In this document: positions 42,893-51,917 of the stretch, piece by piece
Layout: the number at the start of each line of letters is the position of its first letter
How positions within the stretch are numbered: the first letter of the stretch is position 1
Source: Halorarius halobius
GTDB lineage: Archaea; Halobacteriota; Halobacteria; Halobacteriales; Haloarculaceae
Assembly: GCF_024298865.1 (NCBI RefSeq)
Contig: NZ_CP101162.1
Location: forward strand, 186,001-250,000
Length of the DNA stretch: 64,000 nucleotides
Direction of reading: 5' to 3'
Program-made: the position numbers and the translations under genes
Notes under the pieces: model-generated
Told to the model about the DNA's origin: nothing
Databases searched by the model: none
What the model saw: only the letters and a program-made list of their open reading frames with translations

Positions 42893-43087
42893 ATGTCACA
42901 CGCTCCATCCCCTCTTTCAATGACACCCGACGACGGACGCCTCGGTACCTGCCCAAACTGTGGGCACGACATCCGAACGGTAGACGAGCTTATTTCTTAC
43001 CGTCGTGCAGATGACTCGATCGGCGTGTTTGCGGAATGTCCGTCATGTGAACGTGTCGTTGACCCACGAGAGCATAGCTCAAATTGA
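42893..43087 (+). CDS. Small zinc-ribbon protein
   Basis: 64 residues. CPNCGHDI near residue 20 and CPSCERVVDPREH near 50 form a zinc ribbon. An internal ATG at 42920 (MTPDDGRLG) is an alternative start giving the more compact family length. Many such unassigned haloarchaeal zinc-ribbon proteins exist; function unknown. Confidence 0.7.
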   Translation: MSHAPSPLSMTPDDGRLGTCPNCGHDIRTVDELISYRRADDSIGVFAECPSCERVVDPREHSSN

Positions 43088-43449
43088 CATCCTCTACGGA
43101 CTGGACCGTGAAATCCTGAGCTTTAGGATATGTGAGGTTACAGTCCACAATCCTGATCTGGAGTGGAATCCGCAGGTGAAGTCGTGGTAGTAAACTCTGG
43201 GCTGGAACCGGGGGCCTTGCTCATCTACAGATAGAGATTATCGTAGAAGTTCATCGATTCCCGGTCTAGTTGTCGAGACACGTCGCCGACTTCCGATAAT
43301 CGAAATATACGGTTGGCTACGATAATTCCTAAGAGTAGCCTCTTCGGAGACCGGGAAATATTGGCCCTAGTCATATGACGCCATAGTTACTATACGTAAT
43401 TCAGTATCTATGGGTTATTATTATGGTGCCCGGGATGCAATAGTCAACT
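43088..43449. other. 362-base intergenic stretch with two inverted repeats
   Basis: No gene seen. It contains ATCCTGAGCTTTAGGAT (43114-43130), a 5-base-stem hairpin of the form seen at IS200/IS605-type ends, and ATAGTTACTAT (43383-43393), a small palindrome about 57 bases before the HxlR gene that could be its operator. The 3' part is AT-rich with promoter character. Confidence 0.4.
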
Positions 43450-43842
43450 ATGTCTGGCAGCACCGAGCAAACTGACGCGGGCGACAAACTCGAGGTGTGG
43501 TGCGCTGGTGAAGAGTGGTGTCCGGTTACGACCACCGCAACACTCATCGGAAAGAAGTGGCACCCCGTTATCGTCCATCGACTCCTCGAACATGGGCCGA
43601 GCGGCTTCAACGAACTCAAGGAGAACGTGGACGGGATCTCGAGTAAAGTGCTCTCTGACAGTCTGGAGGATCTCGGCGAGAAACAGCTCGTCAACCGTGA
43701 AATCATCAGCGAGAAGCCTGTCCGCGTCCAGTACTCGCTCACCGAGCACGGTGAGTCACTCGAACCAGTTATCTACGCCATGCGAGACTGGGGCCTGGAA
43801 CATATCACGGAACCAGACGACAAGAGTTCGTCAATCGTCTGA
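43450..43842 (+). CDS. HxlR family transcriptional regulator
   Basis: 130 residues. Winged helix with WCPVTTTATLIGKKWHPVIV, HRLLEHGPSGFNELKE, ISSKVLSDSLEDLGEKQLV and the wing VRVQYSLTEHGESL, as expected for HxlR/DUF24. Cys residues near 18 and 24 could sense redox-active electrophiles, a known mode in this family. Gene separate from its neighbours. Confidence 0.9.
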   Translation: MSGSTEQTDAGDKLEVWCAGEEWCPVTTTATLIGKKWHPVIVHRLLEHGPSGFNELKENVDGISSKVLSDSLEDLGEKQLVNREIISEKPVRVQYSLTEHGESLEPVIYAMRDWGLEHITEPDDKSSSIV

Positions 43843-43893
43843 GCCTCTCTGGATGTCCGGGCACCCATAACTGAAGACGCATCCAACGGACCG

Positions 43894-45666
43894 TCACTCC
43901 CGATTTTCGATGGGGCGGTTATTCGGATGGTCGTATCGCCGTGGCACCATACTCGTCTCGACGTACCGAGTTCCGGATGCATAATCGACACCGGGTTGGA
44001 TATACGGATACGGACCGTCGGCAGGAGTATTCTGCGCCCCCTTACCGACTGTTTCAATGAGACCCATCACGTCGTACTCGACGGGTGAGTTGTCTTCGAG
44101 GTACGCTTCGACGACATCGACGGGAATCGTCTCATTTTCGACTCGCACGTCACGGAATGGGAATCCACAGCCACCAAGGTCACGTTCGGGATCTCCTGGT
44201 CGGCGGAACGTCGCGACGCGATACGTCTCGTCGGGGGCAACCGGCTCGCCGTCGACACGCATTTCGACGAGTCGACGCCCCCGTTTGGCGGTTGGGTCGA
44301 GCACACACTCGACGTTCGAGGAGTAGCTCCTAACGCGACCGTCCTCCTGTCCGTAGACGTGGGGTGTGAAGTTGTCGATGAGGTAGTCTTCCATGTGTGA
44401 CCGGAGCTGTTGCCCCCACGCGTCGCCGACGGCGACTGGTGCCGTCATCGGGAAGAAGGTGTAGAGGTCGCCGAGCGTAATCTCACCACTGGGTATCGCC
44501 TGTCCGTATCGGAATCCGTGGGCGACCGCGAGATCAGCGTCGAAGTGGGCACGGAGTGCGTCGTTGAAGAGCGTGTTCCACGCACTCTCGAGGAACGACT
44601 GTCGAAAGAGCGGCCGGGCTGTCTCTCCGACGACTGTGTCGAGTGGCCGGTCAAGTGTCGCGTCGCCGCGCTCGTACCCGGGGTCGTCGTCGAAGAAAGG
44701 TGCACGGAGTCGTTCTATCGTTTCACGCGTGTCCGAGTCGGGGTCGGGAGTGTACTCGTGATCGTCGACGAAACAGTAGAGAAGGTGACGGAACGCGATC
44801 CCCTCGGTATCGAACCGGAGATCGACGCGTCCCAGTGCCTCCCCCATGCCTGACTCGACGACAACGGTGTCTGTTTCCTCGATCACGATCGGGGCGTGCG
44901 TGTACTCGTGGGTGTGGGCACTGAGCATGAGGTCGATACTCTCGAAATCCTTGGCCGCCTGTACCATCCACGGAAGACCGATTTCGGTGAGCGCGACGAC
45001 GAAATCAGCCCCCTGGTCGCGGAGATTTCGCGCCGCCTCGTCGAGGAGCGTCGGGTCCTTATCGAACCGGTACTTTCCAGCGTGGAATGCGGGAGCCATC
45101 CGGTCGACGTAGACGTTCGTCATCCCGACGATGCCGATAGTGACACCGCCACGCTCGAAACAGATGGTTCCGTCGTAGAGTAGCTCCCCGTCGCTATCCC
45201 GAAGATTACATGCGAGCGTCGGCGCATCGACTGCGTCCATCAATTCGCGGGCACTGCCATCTTTAACCGCTTCGTGGCCGAAATCCCAGTTCCCCGGGAC
45301 GTAGACATCCGGCTGAACGTGCTCGTTGAGCGGCTCAAGTAGTATCTTGCCGTTCGTGTACGTCGTCTCGGCAGTCCCGTGAAAGGTATCTCCGCTCACG
45401 AGCGTCAGCAGGTCTCCATCACTATCCTGCTGAAGTTGCGATAGTTTCGCTACATGGGTCGCGAGTCCACGAACAGGACGAACTGTTCGGTCCCCTTCGA
45501 ACTCGATATCGGGTCGTGACTGTGGATTGTCGTAGTATACCTGGTGTGATGGCGTCAACTGGCCGTGGAGGTCAGTTAGATGTGCGAGTGTCAGGTCTGC
45601 CGCCCCGTTTGGCGCTGGACCGCCGTCGAGACGCCGCCAGTCGCCGACGTACGAGTCGTCCACCAT
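43894..45666 (-). CDS. 5'-nucleotidase/SoxB-type metallophosphoesterase
   Basis: 590 residues from MVDDSYVGDWRRL (a GTG twelve codons upstream is less likely). Metallophosphoesterase core: LAHLTDLHGQL, VSGDTFHGTAET, YVPGNWDFGHEAV and LMLSAHTHEYTH hold the Asp/His/Asn metal ligands. The C-terminal 5'-nucleotidase domain follows (EITLGDLYTFFPM, DETYRVATFRRPGDP). GNWDFG, rather than GNHEFD, is the variant found in SoxB thiosulfohydrolases. No signal peptide is visible. Thiosulfate or nucleotide hydrolysis both possible. Confidence 0.83.
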   Translation of the reverse strand: MVDDSYVGDWRRLDGGPAPNGAADLTLAHLTDLHGQLTPSHQVYYDNPQSRPDIEFEGDRTVRPVRGLATHVAKLSQLQQDSDGDLLTLVSGDTFHGTAETTYTNGKILLEPLNEHVQPDVYVPGNWDFGHEAVKDGSARELMDAVDAPTLACNLRDSDGELLYDGTICFERGGVTIGIVGMTNVYVDRMAPAFHAGKYRFDKDPTLLDEAARNLRDQGADFVVALTEIGLPWMVQAAKDFESIDLMLSAHTHEYTHAPIVIEETDTVVVESGMGEALGRVDLRFDTEGIAFRHLLYCFVDDHEYTPDPDSDTRETIERLRAPFFDDDPGYERGDATLDRPLDTVVGETARPLFRQSFLESAWNTLFNDALRAHFDADLAVAHGFRYGQAIPSGEITLGDLYTFFPMTAPVAVGDAWGQQLRSHMEDYLIDNFTPHVYGQEDGRVRSYSSNVECVLDPTAKRGRRLVEMRVDGEPVAPDETYRVATFRRPGDPERDLGGCGFPFRDVRVENETIPVDVVEAYLEDNSPVEYDVMGLIETVGKGAQNTPADGPYPYIQPGVDYASGTRYVETSMVPRRYDHPNNRPIENRE

Positions 45667-45931
45667 ACACCGACAGTTGTGATTCTCTACCAAGGAACTC
45701 ACGGTGCGATGTCGTCAGAGCCGTAGCTATACTGAGGACCCTAATTCGGACGTATACGAACAGGGAAACTCTCATCCTGCTCTCGGTTATCGGACTTCGA
45801 ACGAGAGCAAATGTCTCCAGTCACCTCTGGTTTCTCCGTAACCGGTAGTTCACCGAGTATCCACAGCAATACCTCATGAGGAAGAGGTTCGCTGAAGTTG
45901 ATTACGAGTCCTAACTAGATTTCTTGTAGTT

Positions 45932-48073
45932 ATGTCACTCGACGACATCGATCGACGAACGTTGCTTCGCCTGAGCGGTGTCGCAGCAATCGGTGCCCTT
46001 GCAGGGTGTAATACCCAACAAGGAAACGAGAACACTCCGACACAAACAACGACCGCAACGTCCACCCCGACGACGACATCAACGTCTAGCGGGGGCGACG
46101 CGCCACCGGGAGCAGACCAGCTCGGTGGCCCGAACGATCTTCAGACTTCCGCGACGGTGGAAGCGACTGTCCTATCGTCTGACCAAGGTGCTGGTCAGTA
46201 CGTGAACACTCCGGCTGTCGTCTGGATCGAGCAGGGTGCGACTGTCACGTGGGATATTGCGGAGGGAAGCCACTCAGTCACAGCGTATCACCCGGACTAC
46301 GATCACACGCTTCGCATTCCAGAAAACGCAGCGCCGTTCGATTCGGGGATCCTCTCGTCAGGACAGACCTTCGAACACACGTTCGAAACGCAGGGTGTGT
46401 ACAATTACTACTGCCGACCACACGAGGGGCTCGGAATGGTCGGTCTCGTCATCGTCGGCGGACCACAGGGCGGACCCGGAACCACTGCCACGGATAACGT
46501 CGGACAGAGCACAGCTGCCCAGAAGCTCGCACGGTTGCTCGATGTCGCAGGTATCTCCGCCAGTGATGGCGAAGGAACCAACGCGTACGCCTGGCAGGAC
46601 GCTACCTGGGACTCTTACTGGTACTCGTTATACAATATGAGCACCAATATCGCCATGAGCGGCAACGGCGTCCTGTTCCCCCACAACGAGGAACAACAGC
46701 AGGCCTTCAACCAGCGGGTCCCCGCGATGCTCGAGCACGCGGACGTGGACAAACCTCCGATCAAGAATCCGAACCTGAACATGGCCGCGTTCACGAAGGG
46801 CGACCCGCACTTTACCCAACAGCCCGTCTTCGATGCAGGCGATGGGCGGCCTGACGCGTCGACCCTGAAGTGGGACATGTCGAAATCCTCGAAGGTCGTC
46901 AGTCCGTCCTCAGTCGCGTGGACGCACCTCAAAGGGGTCACCTGGGCGAAGAACTTCCAGTCGCACTTCGAGACGCTCCCGCCAGAGATCGCTGCAAAGT
47001 TCCGCGCGCAGATGCTCACCACGCTCGCCCAGATCGGAACGAATGCGACGCTCATCGGTGGCGGTCCGGACGGAAACGGCGCACTCACGAAGGGCGACTC
47101 GTTGGAACTCGTCTCCGGGTTCCGACCGGCCGACGGGACGGTCGTCGACGAGACAGCCCGTCCCAACCACCATTCGGCGATGCTGTGGTTCCTCTCCGAT
47201 CTCACGAGCCTCGCCCAGAACGGCTGGTTCGGTTACGCCAATCCGGAACCGCTCATCCCCAAGGGGAAAATTCAGCAACTGACCGACGGGCTAGCCAAGA
47301 CGACGATGAACCTGTTCAGCCCCGCGAACGTCGTCGAGATGGGATCCACGAGGGACCTTGGACAGATGCTCGGCACTATCGGCTGGTACGGCACTCATTC
47401 AGGGAGCGACGACCTGCAGTCGTCGGCTGCAAGCTACGCTGATAACCTCGCAGCCGAAGTGGAGGCACACCTCTCCGACAACGGGCAGGTCGCTGACGGT
47501 GCCGAGAACCAGGCCGCGACGCAGGGGGCAATCGGACAGGGTCTCCTGTGGGCGTCTCAGATCGACGGCGTCGACCACCAGAGCCTCGCAGCTGACGTTC
47601 TCGGCTACCTTCTGGACGATCTCTGGGACGACCAAGCCGGAACCTTCGCGTCCGGAACAGATGACGCGACCTACCGCATCACCTCGCGAGACGCGGGTGA
47701 CGTCACCGGAGGCATCAACGCGGCCGACGCCGTCCTCGGTGAGGACATTCAGGACGTGTACGCCCAGTACTTCAATCAGACGTTCAACAGGGGACGTCTC
47801 CAGCGAGCCGAACGACCGAACAGCCGCGACGAAGCTGCCGAGTTCACGCTCCCGCTCCCGCCCGCTGCTGGCGGAGAGTACGGTCAGGCAGCCGTGTACA
47901 ACGACGTCGTCGAGTACGACACCAGTGCTGACGAGTGGACGGTCGCCGACGACATGTTCACGACGTCCTGGGCGCTCTACACGGCGAATCAGGATATCTG
48001 GATTGGAAGTTGGGCCGGAGACTTCTTCGGCGGTCGCGGAGTCCCTGGCCAGAGCGACCAACCGCCACAATAG
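45932..48073 (+). CDS. Halocyanin-domain Tat lipoprotein with large unknown C-terminal domain
   Basis: 713 residues. Signal: DRRTLLRLSGVAAIGALAGC (twin arginine plus lipobox), then a Thr/Ser linker. Residues about 65-180 are a blue-copper halocyanin domain: ligand His in EGSHSVTAYH, then YYCRPHEGLGMVGLVIVG with the Cys, His and Met ligands. Residues about 190-713 form a large domain with GNGVLFPHNEE, conserved Trp and Asn-rich stretches that I do not recognise. A surface electron carrier fused to a second domain, perhaps an oxidase or binding protein. The peroxiredoxin gene follows 12 bases on. Confidence 0.83.
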   Translation: MSLDDIDRRTLLRLSGVAAIGALAGCNTQQGNENTPTQTTTATSTPTTTSTSSGGDAPPGADQLGGPNDLQTSATVEATVLSSDQGAGQYVNTPAVVWIEQGATVTWDIAEGSHSVTAYHPDYDHTLRIPENAAPFDSGILSSGQTFEHTFETQGVYNYYCRPHEGLGMVGLVIVGGPQGGPGTTATDNVGQSTAAQKLARLLDVAGISASDGEGTNAYAWQDATWDSYWYSLYNMSTNIAMSGNGVLFPHNEEQQQAFNQRVPAMLEHADVDKPPIKNPNLNMAAFTKGDPHFTQQPVFDAGDGRPDASTLKWDMSKSSKVVSPSSVAWTHLKGVTWAKNFQSHFETLPPEIAAKFRAQMLTTLAQIGTNATLIGGGPDGNGALTKGDSLELVSGFRPADGTVVDETARPNHHSAMLWFLSDLTSLAQNGWFGYANPEPLIPKGKIQQLTDGLAKTTMNLFSPANVVEMGSTRDLGQMLGTIGWYGTHSGSDDLQSSAASYADNLAAEVEAHLSDNGQVADGAENQAATQGAIGQGLLWASQIDGVDHQSLAADVLGYLLDDLWDDQAGTFASGTDDATYRITSRDAGDVTGGINAADAVLGEDIQDVYAQYFNQTFNRGRLQRAERPNSRDEAAEFTLPLPPAAGGEYGQAAVYNDVVEYDTSADEWTVADDMFTTSWALYTANQDIWIGSWAGDFFGGRGVPGQSDQPPQ

Positions 48074-48085
48074 GAGATACCATAG

Positions 48086-48592
48086 ATGCTACACGAAGGT
48101 ACGACAGCGCCCGACTTCACGTTGCCCGGAACGAGCCCGACCCAGGACGAGACGCAGGTCTCGGAGTTCACCCTCGAGAGCGCCCTCCAACGGGGACCAG
48201 TTATCGTCAATTTCTATCTATTCGATTTCCATCCCGAGTGTACCGAGAATATGTGCGAGCTCCACGATCTCGCCTGGTTCGACCTCGATGAATCTATCTC
48301 GGTGTTCGGTATCTCCACGGATCGCTCGTTCAGTCATCGAGCGTTCGCCGAGGATGAGCAACTCGCGTTCGCTCTCCTCTCGGATAGTGACGGGAGCATC
48401 GCCGACGCATACGACGTGTTCTACGAGGAATTCAACGGCCACAAACAGATCGCAAAGCGGTCGGTCTTCCTCATCGACACGGACAGAACGATTCGGTATG
48501 CCTGGTGCACGGAGGATCCGACCGTCCAACCGGACTGGTCCGCGGTCAAGGAAGCCCTCGATCAGCTGAAAACCGTCGAAGGGACGGCCTGA
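48086..48592 (+). CDS. Peroxiredoxin (AhpC/TSA family)
   Basis: 168 residues. FDFHPECTENMCELHDLAW gives the peroxidatic Cys with a second Cys four residues later, as in the paralogue at 40291. FALLSDSDGSIADAYDV and SVFLIDTDRTIRYAW are the other family strands. It is encoded 12 bases after the halocyanin fusion, so the two are one operon. No signal peptide, so peroxidase in the cytoplasm. Confidence 0.9.
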   Translation: MLHEGTTAPDFTLPGTSPTQDETQVSEFTLESALQRGPVIVNFYLFDFHPECTENMCELHDLAWFDLDESISVFGISTDRSFSHRAFAEDEQLAFALLSDSDGSIADAYDVFYEEFNGHKQIAKRSVFLIDTDRTIRYAWCTEDPTVQPDWSAVKEALDQLKTVEGTA

Positions 48593-48706
48593 CGTGACAT
48601 CACCTCACCGTCTAGTAACGTGGTTTCGATGAGGTTGGCTCAGATTTAGGTACGTCCGGTTCCAATGAGTTACCAGAAGTAATCCAATAACGGTGAGAAA
48701 CTAACT

Positions 48707-49030
48707 ATGTCCGTTGAAACCAGCTCCGCACCCGCGTCCGAATTCGAGTTCACGCTGAAAGAGCAGTGGGCAATCCACCAGGCATTCCTCGATTACATCG
48801 AGGTGGCCACGAGAGGCGACACCGACCTGCCACAGCCGACCATCGAGATCACGATCCTGGAGAAAATCGAGGATGGTGACTTCTCGTTCACCGCGTTCGA
48901 ATTGGACCGACTCCGGTACGAGTGCGACCACCACGCGACGTCCGAGTACGCTCCGGAGAGAGACCGAGAGCCGGCACGCTCCGTCGTCGAAAAGATCGAT
49001 AGCCGATGTCAGGCGAGTGTCGGTCGCTGA
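48707..49030 (+). CDS. Small haloarchaeal protein, unknown
   Basis: 107 residues, acidic. FTLKEQWAIHQAFLDYIEV and FTAFELDRLRYECDHHATSE match a type of small haloarchaeal helical protein with a conserved Cys-x-His-His near the C terminus. No function known. It ends 6 bases from the convergent DUF547 gene. Confidence 0.65.
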   Translation: MSVETSSAPASEFEFTLKEQWAIHQAFLDYIEVATRGDTDLPQPTIEITILEKIEDGDFSFTAFELDRLRYECDHHATSEYAPERDREPARSVVEKIDSRCQASVGR

Positions 49031-49036
49031 CCGGCC

Positions 49037-49750
49037 CTAGTCGATCTGCTCGCGATACATCCCTTTGTGAAGCGTCCAGTCGTACTGTTCGTATCGGACG
49101 CGGGGACGGGCTTCGGCCTCAATGACATCGTACCGTTCGAGAAACTCGTAGATGCCGGATCGGCCGCCGAAGTCCCCGCGGTAGTAGAGGAACAGGCGGG
49201 TTACCCAAAGTTCGTCGTCCTCGCTATGATACGTCGACGACTGTTGGAGGAACGACCGGGTACTCGTCTCCAGTTCGCTGTCGATGTCGCTCGCCGTGTA
49301 CGCGACGATTGGCGGACAGCTCTCCGCGCCACAGTTCAGTGCAAAATGAATTCGAGGATCGACCTCGGGGAGGCGGTGACTACGCTCGAAGTCGCTCGGA
49401 AACGGACGGGGGATGTATCCGAGCCCGTATTTCCACTTCGACGACCGGAGAATCCCATGTTCGATATCATCGAGGCTGAGCACCGCCCCGGCGATATCGA
49501 TACGGTCCTCGCCGAAGAACCGTCGCTTGCTCTCGTAGAGAGATGGATCACGCTCGAGGTCGTACTGGACGAACGCGTTGTAGAGATTGAGCCAGAACGC
49601 CGTGGCAGCGTCCTCGTTCTCACCAAGCGCAGTGAGTCGAGATTCGGTCATCTCGGCGATCGTCGATCGGTAGGCGTCTGTCGCGTCACCGTGTTTGACG
49701 GCAGCGAGAAACTCGTGAGAGAGTTTTGCGAGGTCGTGGGGGTCACTCAT
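49037..49750 (-). CDS. DUF547 domain protein
   Basis: 237 residues. The DUF547 pattern AFWLNLYNAFVQYDL, SLDDIEHGILRSSKW, HFALNCGAESCPPIVAYT and WTLHKGMYREQID is complete. The conserved CGAESCPP and the downstream Tyr resemble a papain-like or glutamyl-cyclotransferase-like active site; function is unassigned. It overlaps no neighbour; the FAD oxidoreductase lies upstream on the same strand with 13 bases between, so an operon is likely. Confidence 0.85.
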   Translation of the reverse strand: MSDPHDLAKLSHEFLAAVKHGDATDAYRSTIAEMTESRLTALGENEDAATAFWLNLYNAFVQYDLERDPSLYESKRRFFGEDRIDIAGAVLSLDDIEHGILRSSKWKYGLGYIPRPFPSDFERSHRLPEVDPRIHFALNCGAESCPPIVAYTASDIDSELETSTRSFLQQSSTYHSEDDELWVTRLFLYYRGDFGGRSGIYEFLERYDVIEAEARPRVRYEQYDWTLHKGMYREQID

Positions 49751-49763
49751 CGCTCGAACCCAC

Positions 49764-51191
49764 TCACGTGTCGGCGAGCGTGCCGTTCAACACCTTCGCC
49801 GCGACGAGCACGGGATCCCAGACCGGACTGAACGGTGGTGCGTAGGCGAGGTCGAGCCGCTCCAATTCGGAGACGGTCATATCCTGATCGAGCGCCGTTG
49901 CGAGTGTGTCGATACGGATGGCAGCCCGATCCTCGCCGACGATACTGCCACCGAGAAGCCGGCCAGTGTCCCAATCGGCAGTCAACGTGACCGTCGTCTC
50001 CGCGGCTCCCGGGTAATAGCCCGAGCGAGACGACGCGGTGATCGTCTCCGACACAGGATCGAATCCAGCCGCTCTCGCTCGGTCGTGATCGAGGAGGCCA
50101 GTTCGGCCACACTCCATGTCGAACGCTTTCACGACTGCCGTTCCGGCGATATCGCCTACCAGAGTCGGGGTTCCAGCGATCGTCTGTCCGATCGCGCGGC
50201 CTGCGCGGTTGGCGGTCAGCCCGAGTGGCACCCAGTCGGAAGCCCCGGTCACGGTATGGCACATCTCTGCACAGTCACCGGCGGCGTAGACATCCTCGAC
50301 GTTCGTTCGGCCGTAGTCGTCGGTCGCAATGGCTCCAGACTCACCGAGTTCGATCGCCGTCTCACCGACGAGCTCCGTGTTCGGCTGGATGCCGATGCCG
50401 ACCAGTACGAGATCGGCGTCGACCTGCTTGTCGTCGGTCGCGACTCCTGCGACGTGTCCGTCACCGACGAGTTCGTCGACTTCGGTGGCGAGATGGAGCG
50501 TAACGTCGTGCTCGCGGAGCGTTTCCGCGACTTGGTCCCCAGCAGCGTCACCGAACGGCGATAATAACCGGTCGGGGCGCTGGAAGAGATGGACGTCGAG
50601 GTCGTGAGCGCAGAATGCCTCTGCCATCTCCACGCCGACGTAGCCACCGCCGACGATAGCGGCAGACTCCGGCGGATCCATGGCGGCATACGTTTCGACG
50701 CGCTCCCTGTCGACGTATTCACCGTCGATGTGTGCTGCCTCGGTGTCCGCCGGAGGCGTGAGATACGCGCGGAGTGCTCCGGCGGCGTCCATGCTGTGCA
50801 TCGTGAACACACCGTCGAGGTACACTCCGTCAAGCGGCGCAGACACGGCGTGCGCTCCCGTGGCAATGAGGAGGTCGCCGTACGGCTGTTCGAATCGACC
50901 AGCTTCGCTCTCAACGGTAACTGTTCTGGCGGCCGGGTCGACTGCCACGACCTCGTGGCGGCGGCGTAGATCGATCTCTCGTTCGGCAATCTCGTCGGGC
51001 GAGAGCGAGAGCAAGTCAGTGAGAGAATCGACCTCGCCTTTCACGTAGTACGGCATCCCACAGTGAGCATAGGAGACCCAACTGCCCTTCTCGAAGACGA
51101 TTACTTCCCGATCCGGATTCTCGCGCTTCAGTTTGCTCGCCGCACTCAGGCCGGCGGCGTCGCCACCAACGATGACGAATGGCTCGGTCAT
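49764..51191 (-). CDS. CoA-disulfide reductase-like FAD oxidoreductase
   Basis: 475 residues from MTEPFVIVGGDAAGL. FAD motif VGGDAAGLSAASKL, the single redox Cys in WVSYAHCGMPYY near residue 42 (as in CoA-disulfide reductase and NADH oxidase), ATGAHAV, NAD motif IVGGGYVGVEMAE, VYAAGDCAEMCHTVTG and a C-terminal rhodanese-free dimer domain. It reduces a CoA or persulfide disulfide with NAD(P)H. First gene of a pair with DUF547. The longer frame start at 51323 is rejected. Confidence 0.88.
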   Translation of the reverse strand: MTEPFVIVGGDAAGLSAASKLKRENPDREVIVFEKGSWVSYAHCGMPYYVKGEVDSLTDLLSLSPDEIAEREIDLRRRHEVVAVDPAARTVTVESEAGRFEQPYGDLLIATGAHAVSAPLDGVYLDGVFTMHSMDAAGALRAYLTPPADTEAAHIDGEYVDRERVETYAAMDPPESAAIVGGGYVGVEMAEAFCAHDLDVHLFQRPDRLLSPFGDAAGDQVAETLREHDVTLHLATEVDELVGDGHVAGVATDDKQVDADLVLVGIGIQPNTELVGETAIELGESGAIATDDYGRTNVEDVYAAGDCAEMCHTVTGASDWVPLGLTANRAGRAIGQTIAGTPTLVGDIAGTAVVKAFDMECGRTGLLDHDRARAAGFDPVSETITASSRSGYYPGAAETTVTLTADWDTGRLLGGSIVGEDRAAIRIDTLATALDQDMTVSELERLDLAYAPPFSPVWDPVLVAAKVLNGTLADT

Positions 51192-51917
51192 ATGGACGTC
51201 GTGACGTCGAACACAGGTAACTATACGAGTGAGGTCGAAGTAACCACGTTTACCCTGATGACTATTGTCGAGCCGTGTTGAGTGGTGTGGGGACGAATTG
51301 GATTTCCTTGTATCCGAAGACATCGTCGTACCCGCACTCCGAAATCAGGATTGGGACGAACGATCCGCCACGAATGCTTCGTCGCCAGTCATCTCGTCCG
51401 TCGTTCCCTCGTCAACCTACGCGAAGTTCTCGACGCACAGGTCGTAGGAAATGCTAAGGGGATTTTCAGTGACCTCATCGAGCTGGTAGAAGGTCGATAC
51501 GTCGTGGATCGACGCATCGATGAAATCTATCGAATCGGAAGCGTAGGCGCCTGTTTGTAGTGATTCACAGAAGTTTGCAGAGTTTCTAAGGTCACAGATG
51601 CAGATGTGTTGAAATCGAGGTGACTGATGTAGAGTGTGAGGTCAGCAGCTCTGATTACGGCAGAGCAGCGTGTTACCGATGGGTGAGACATGAGTGGCCA
51701 ATATTTTGCCGCTATCTATGCTACTCTCTCTCTGCCGTTTCATACGAATAACTGGCCCTAGATGACCTGTATCCGTTCTTTTCTGAGTTGTTAGTGTTCG
51801 GGGTTTGGCCGTATATTACCGGCGGAGACAGGAAAAAGGGTACTGGAGTATAATCTGGAATGGTAGACCAAGTGTTCCACTCAGCAGTTGAGTGTTCTAC
51901 AAACGCTTTGATTCAAT
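51192..51917. other. 726-base intergenic stretch, no supported gene
   Basis: Frames here are short. One minus-strand frame (51417-51560) reads like a protein tail (TFYQLDEVTENPLSISYDL) but has no start or recognisable domain, so a decayed gene is possible. The 3' part is AT-richer and carries the TauE promoter. Confidence 0.35.

Noticed and set aside
43088-43449. Complete IS200/IS605 element
   Set aside because: Only hairpin-like end sequences, no TnpA or TnpB frame.
47358-48569. 403-residue plus-strand frame over the halocyanin fusion and peroxiredoxin
   Set aside because: Arg/Ser/Thr-rich shadow in another frame of two well-supported genes.
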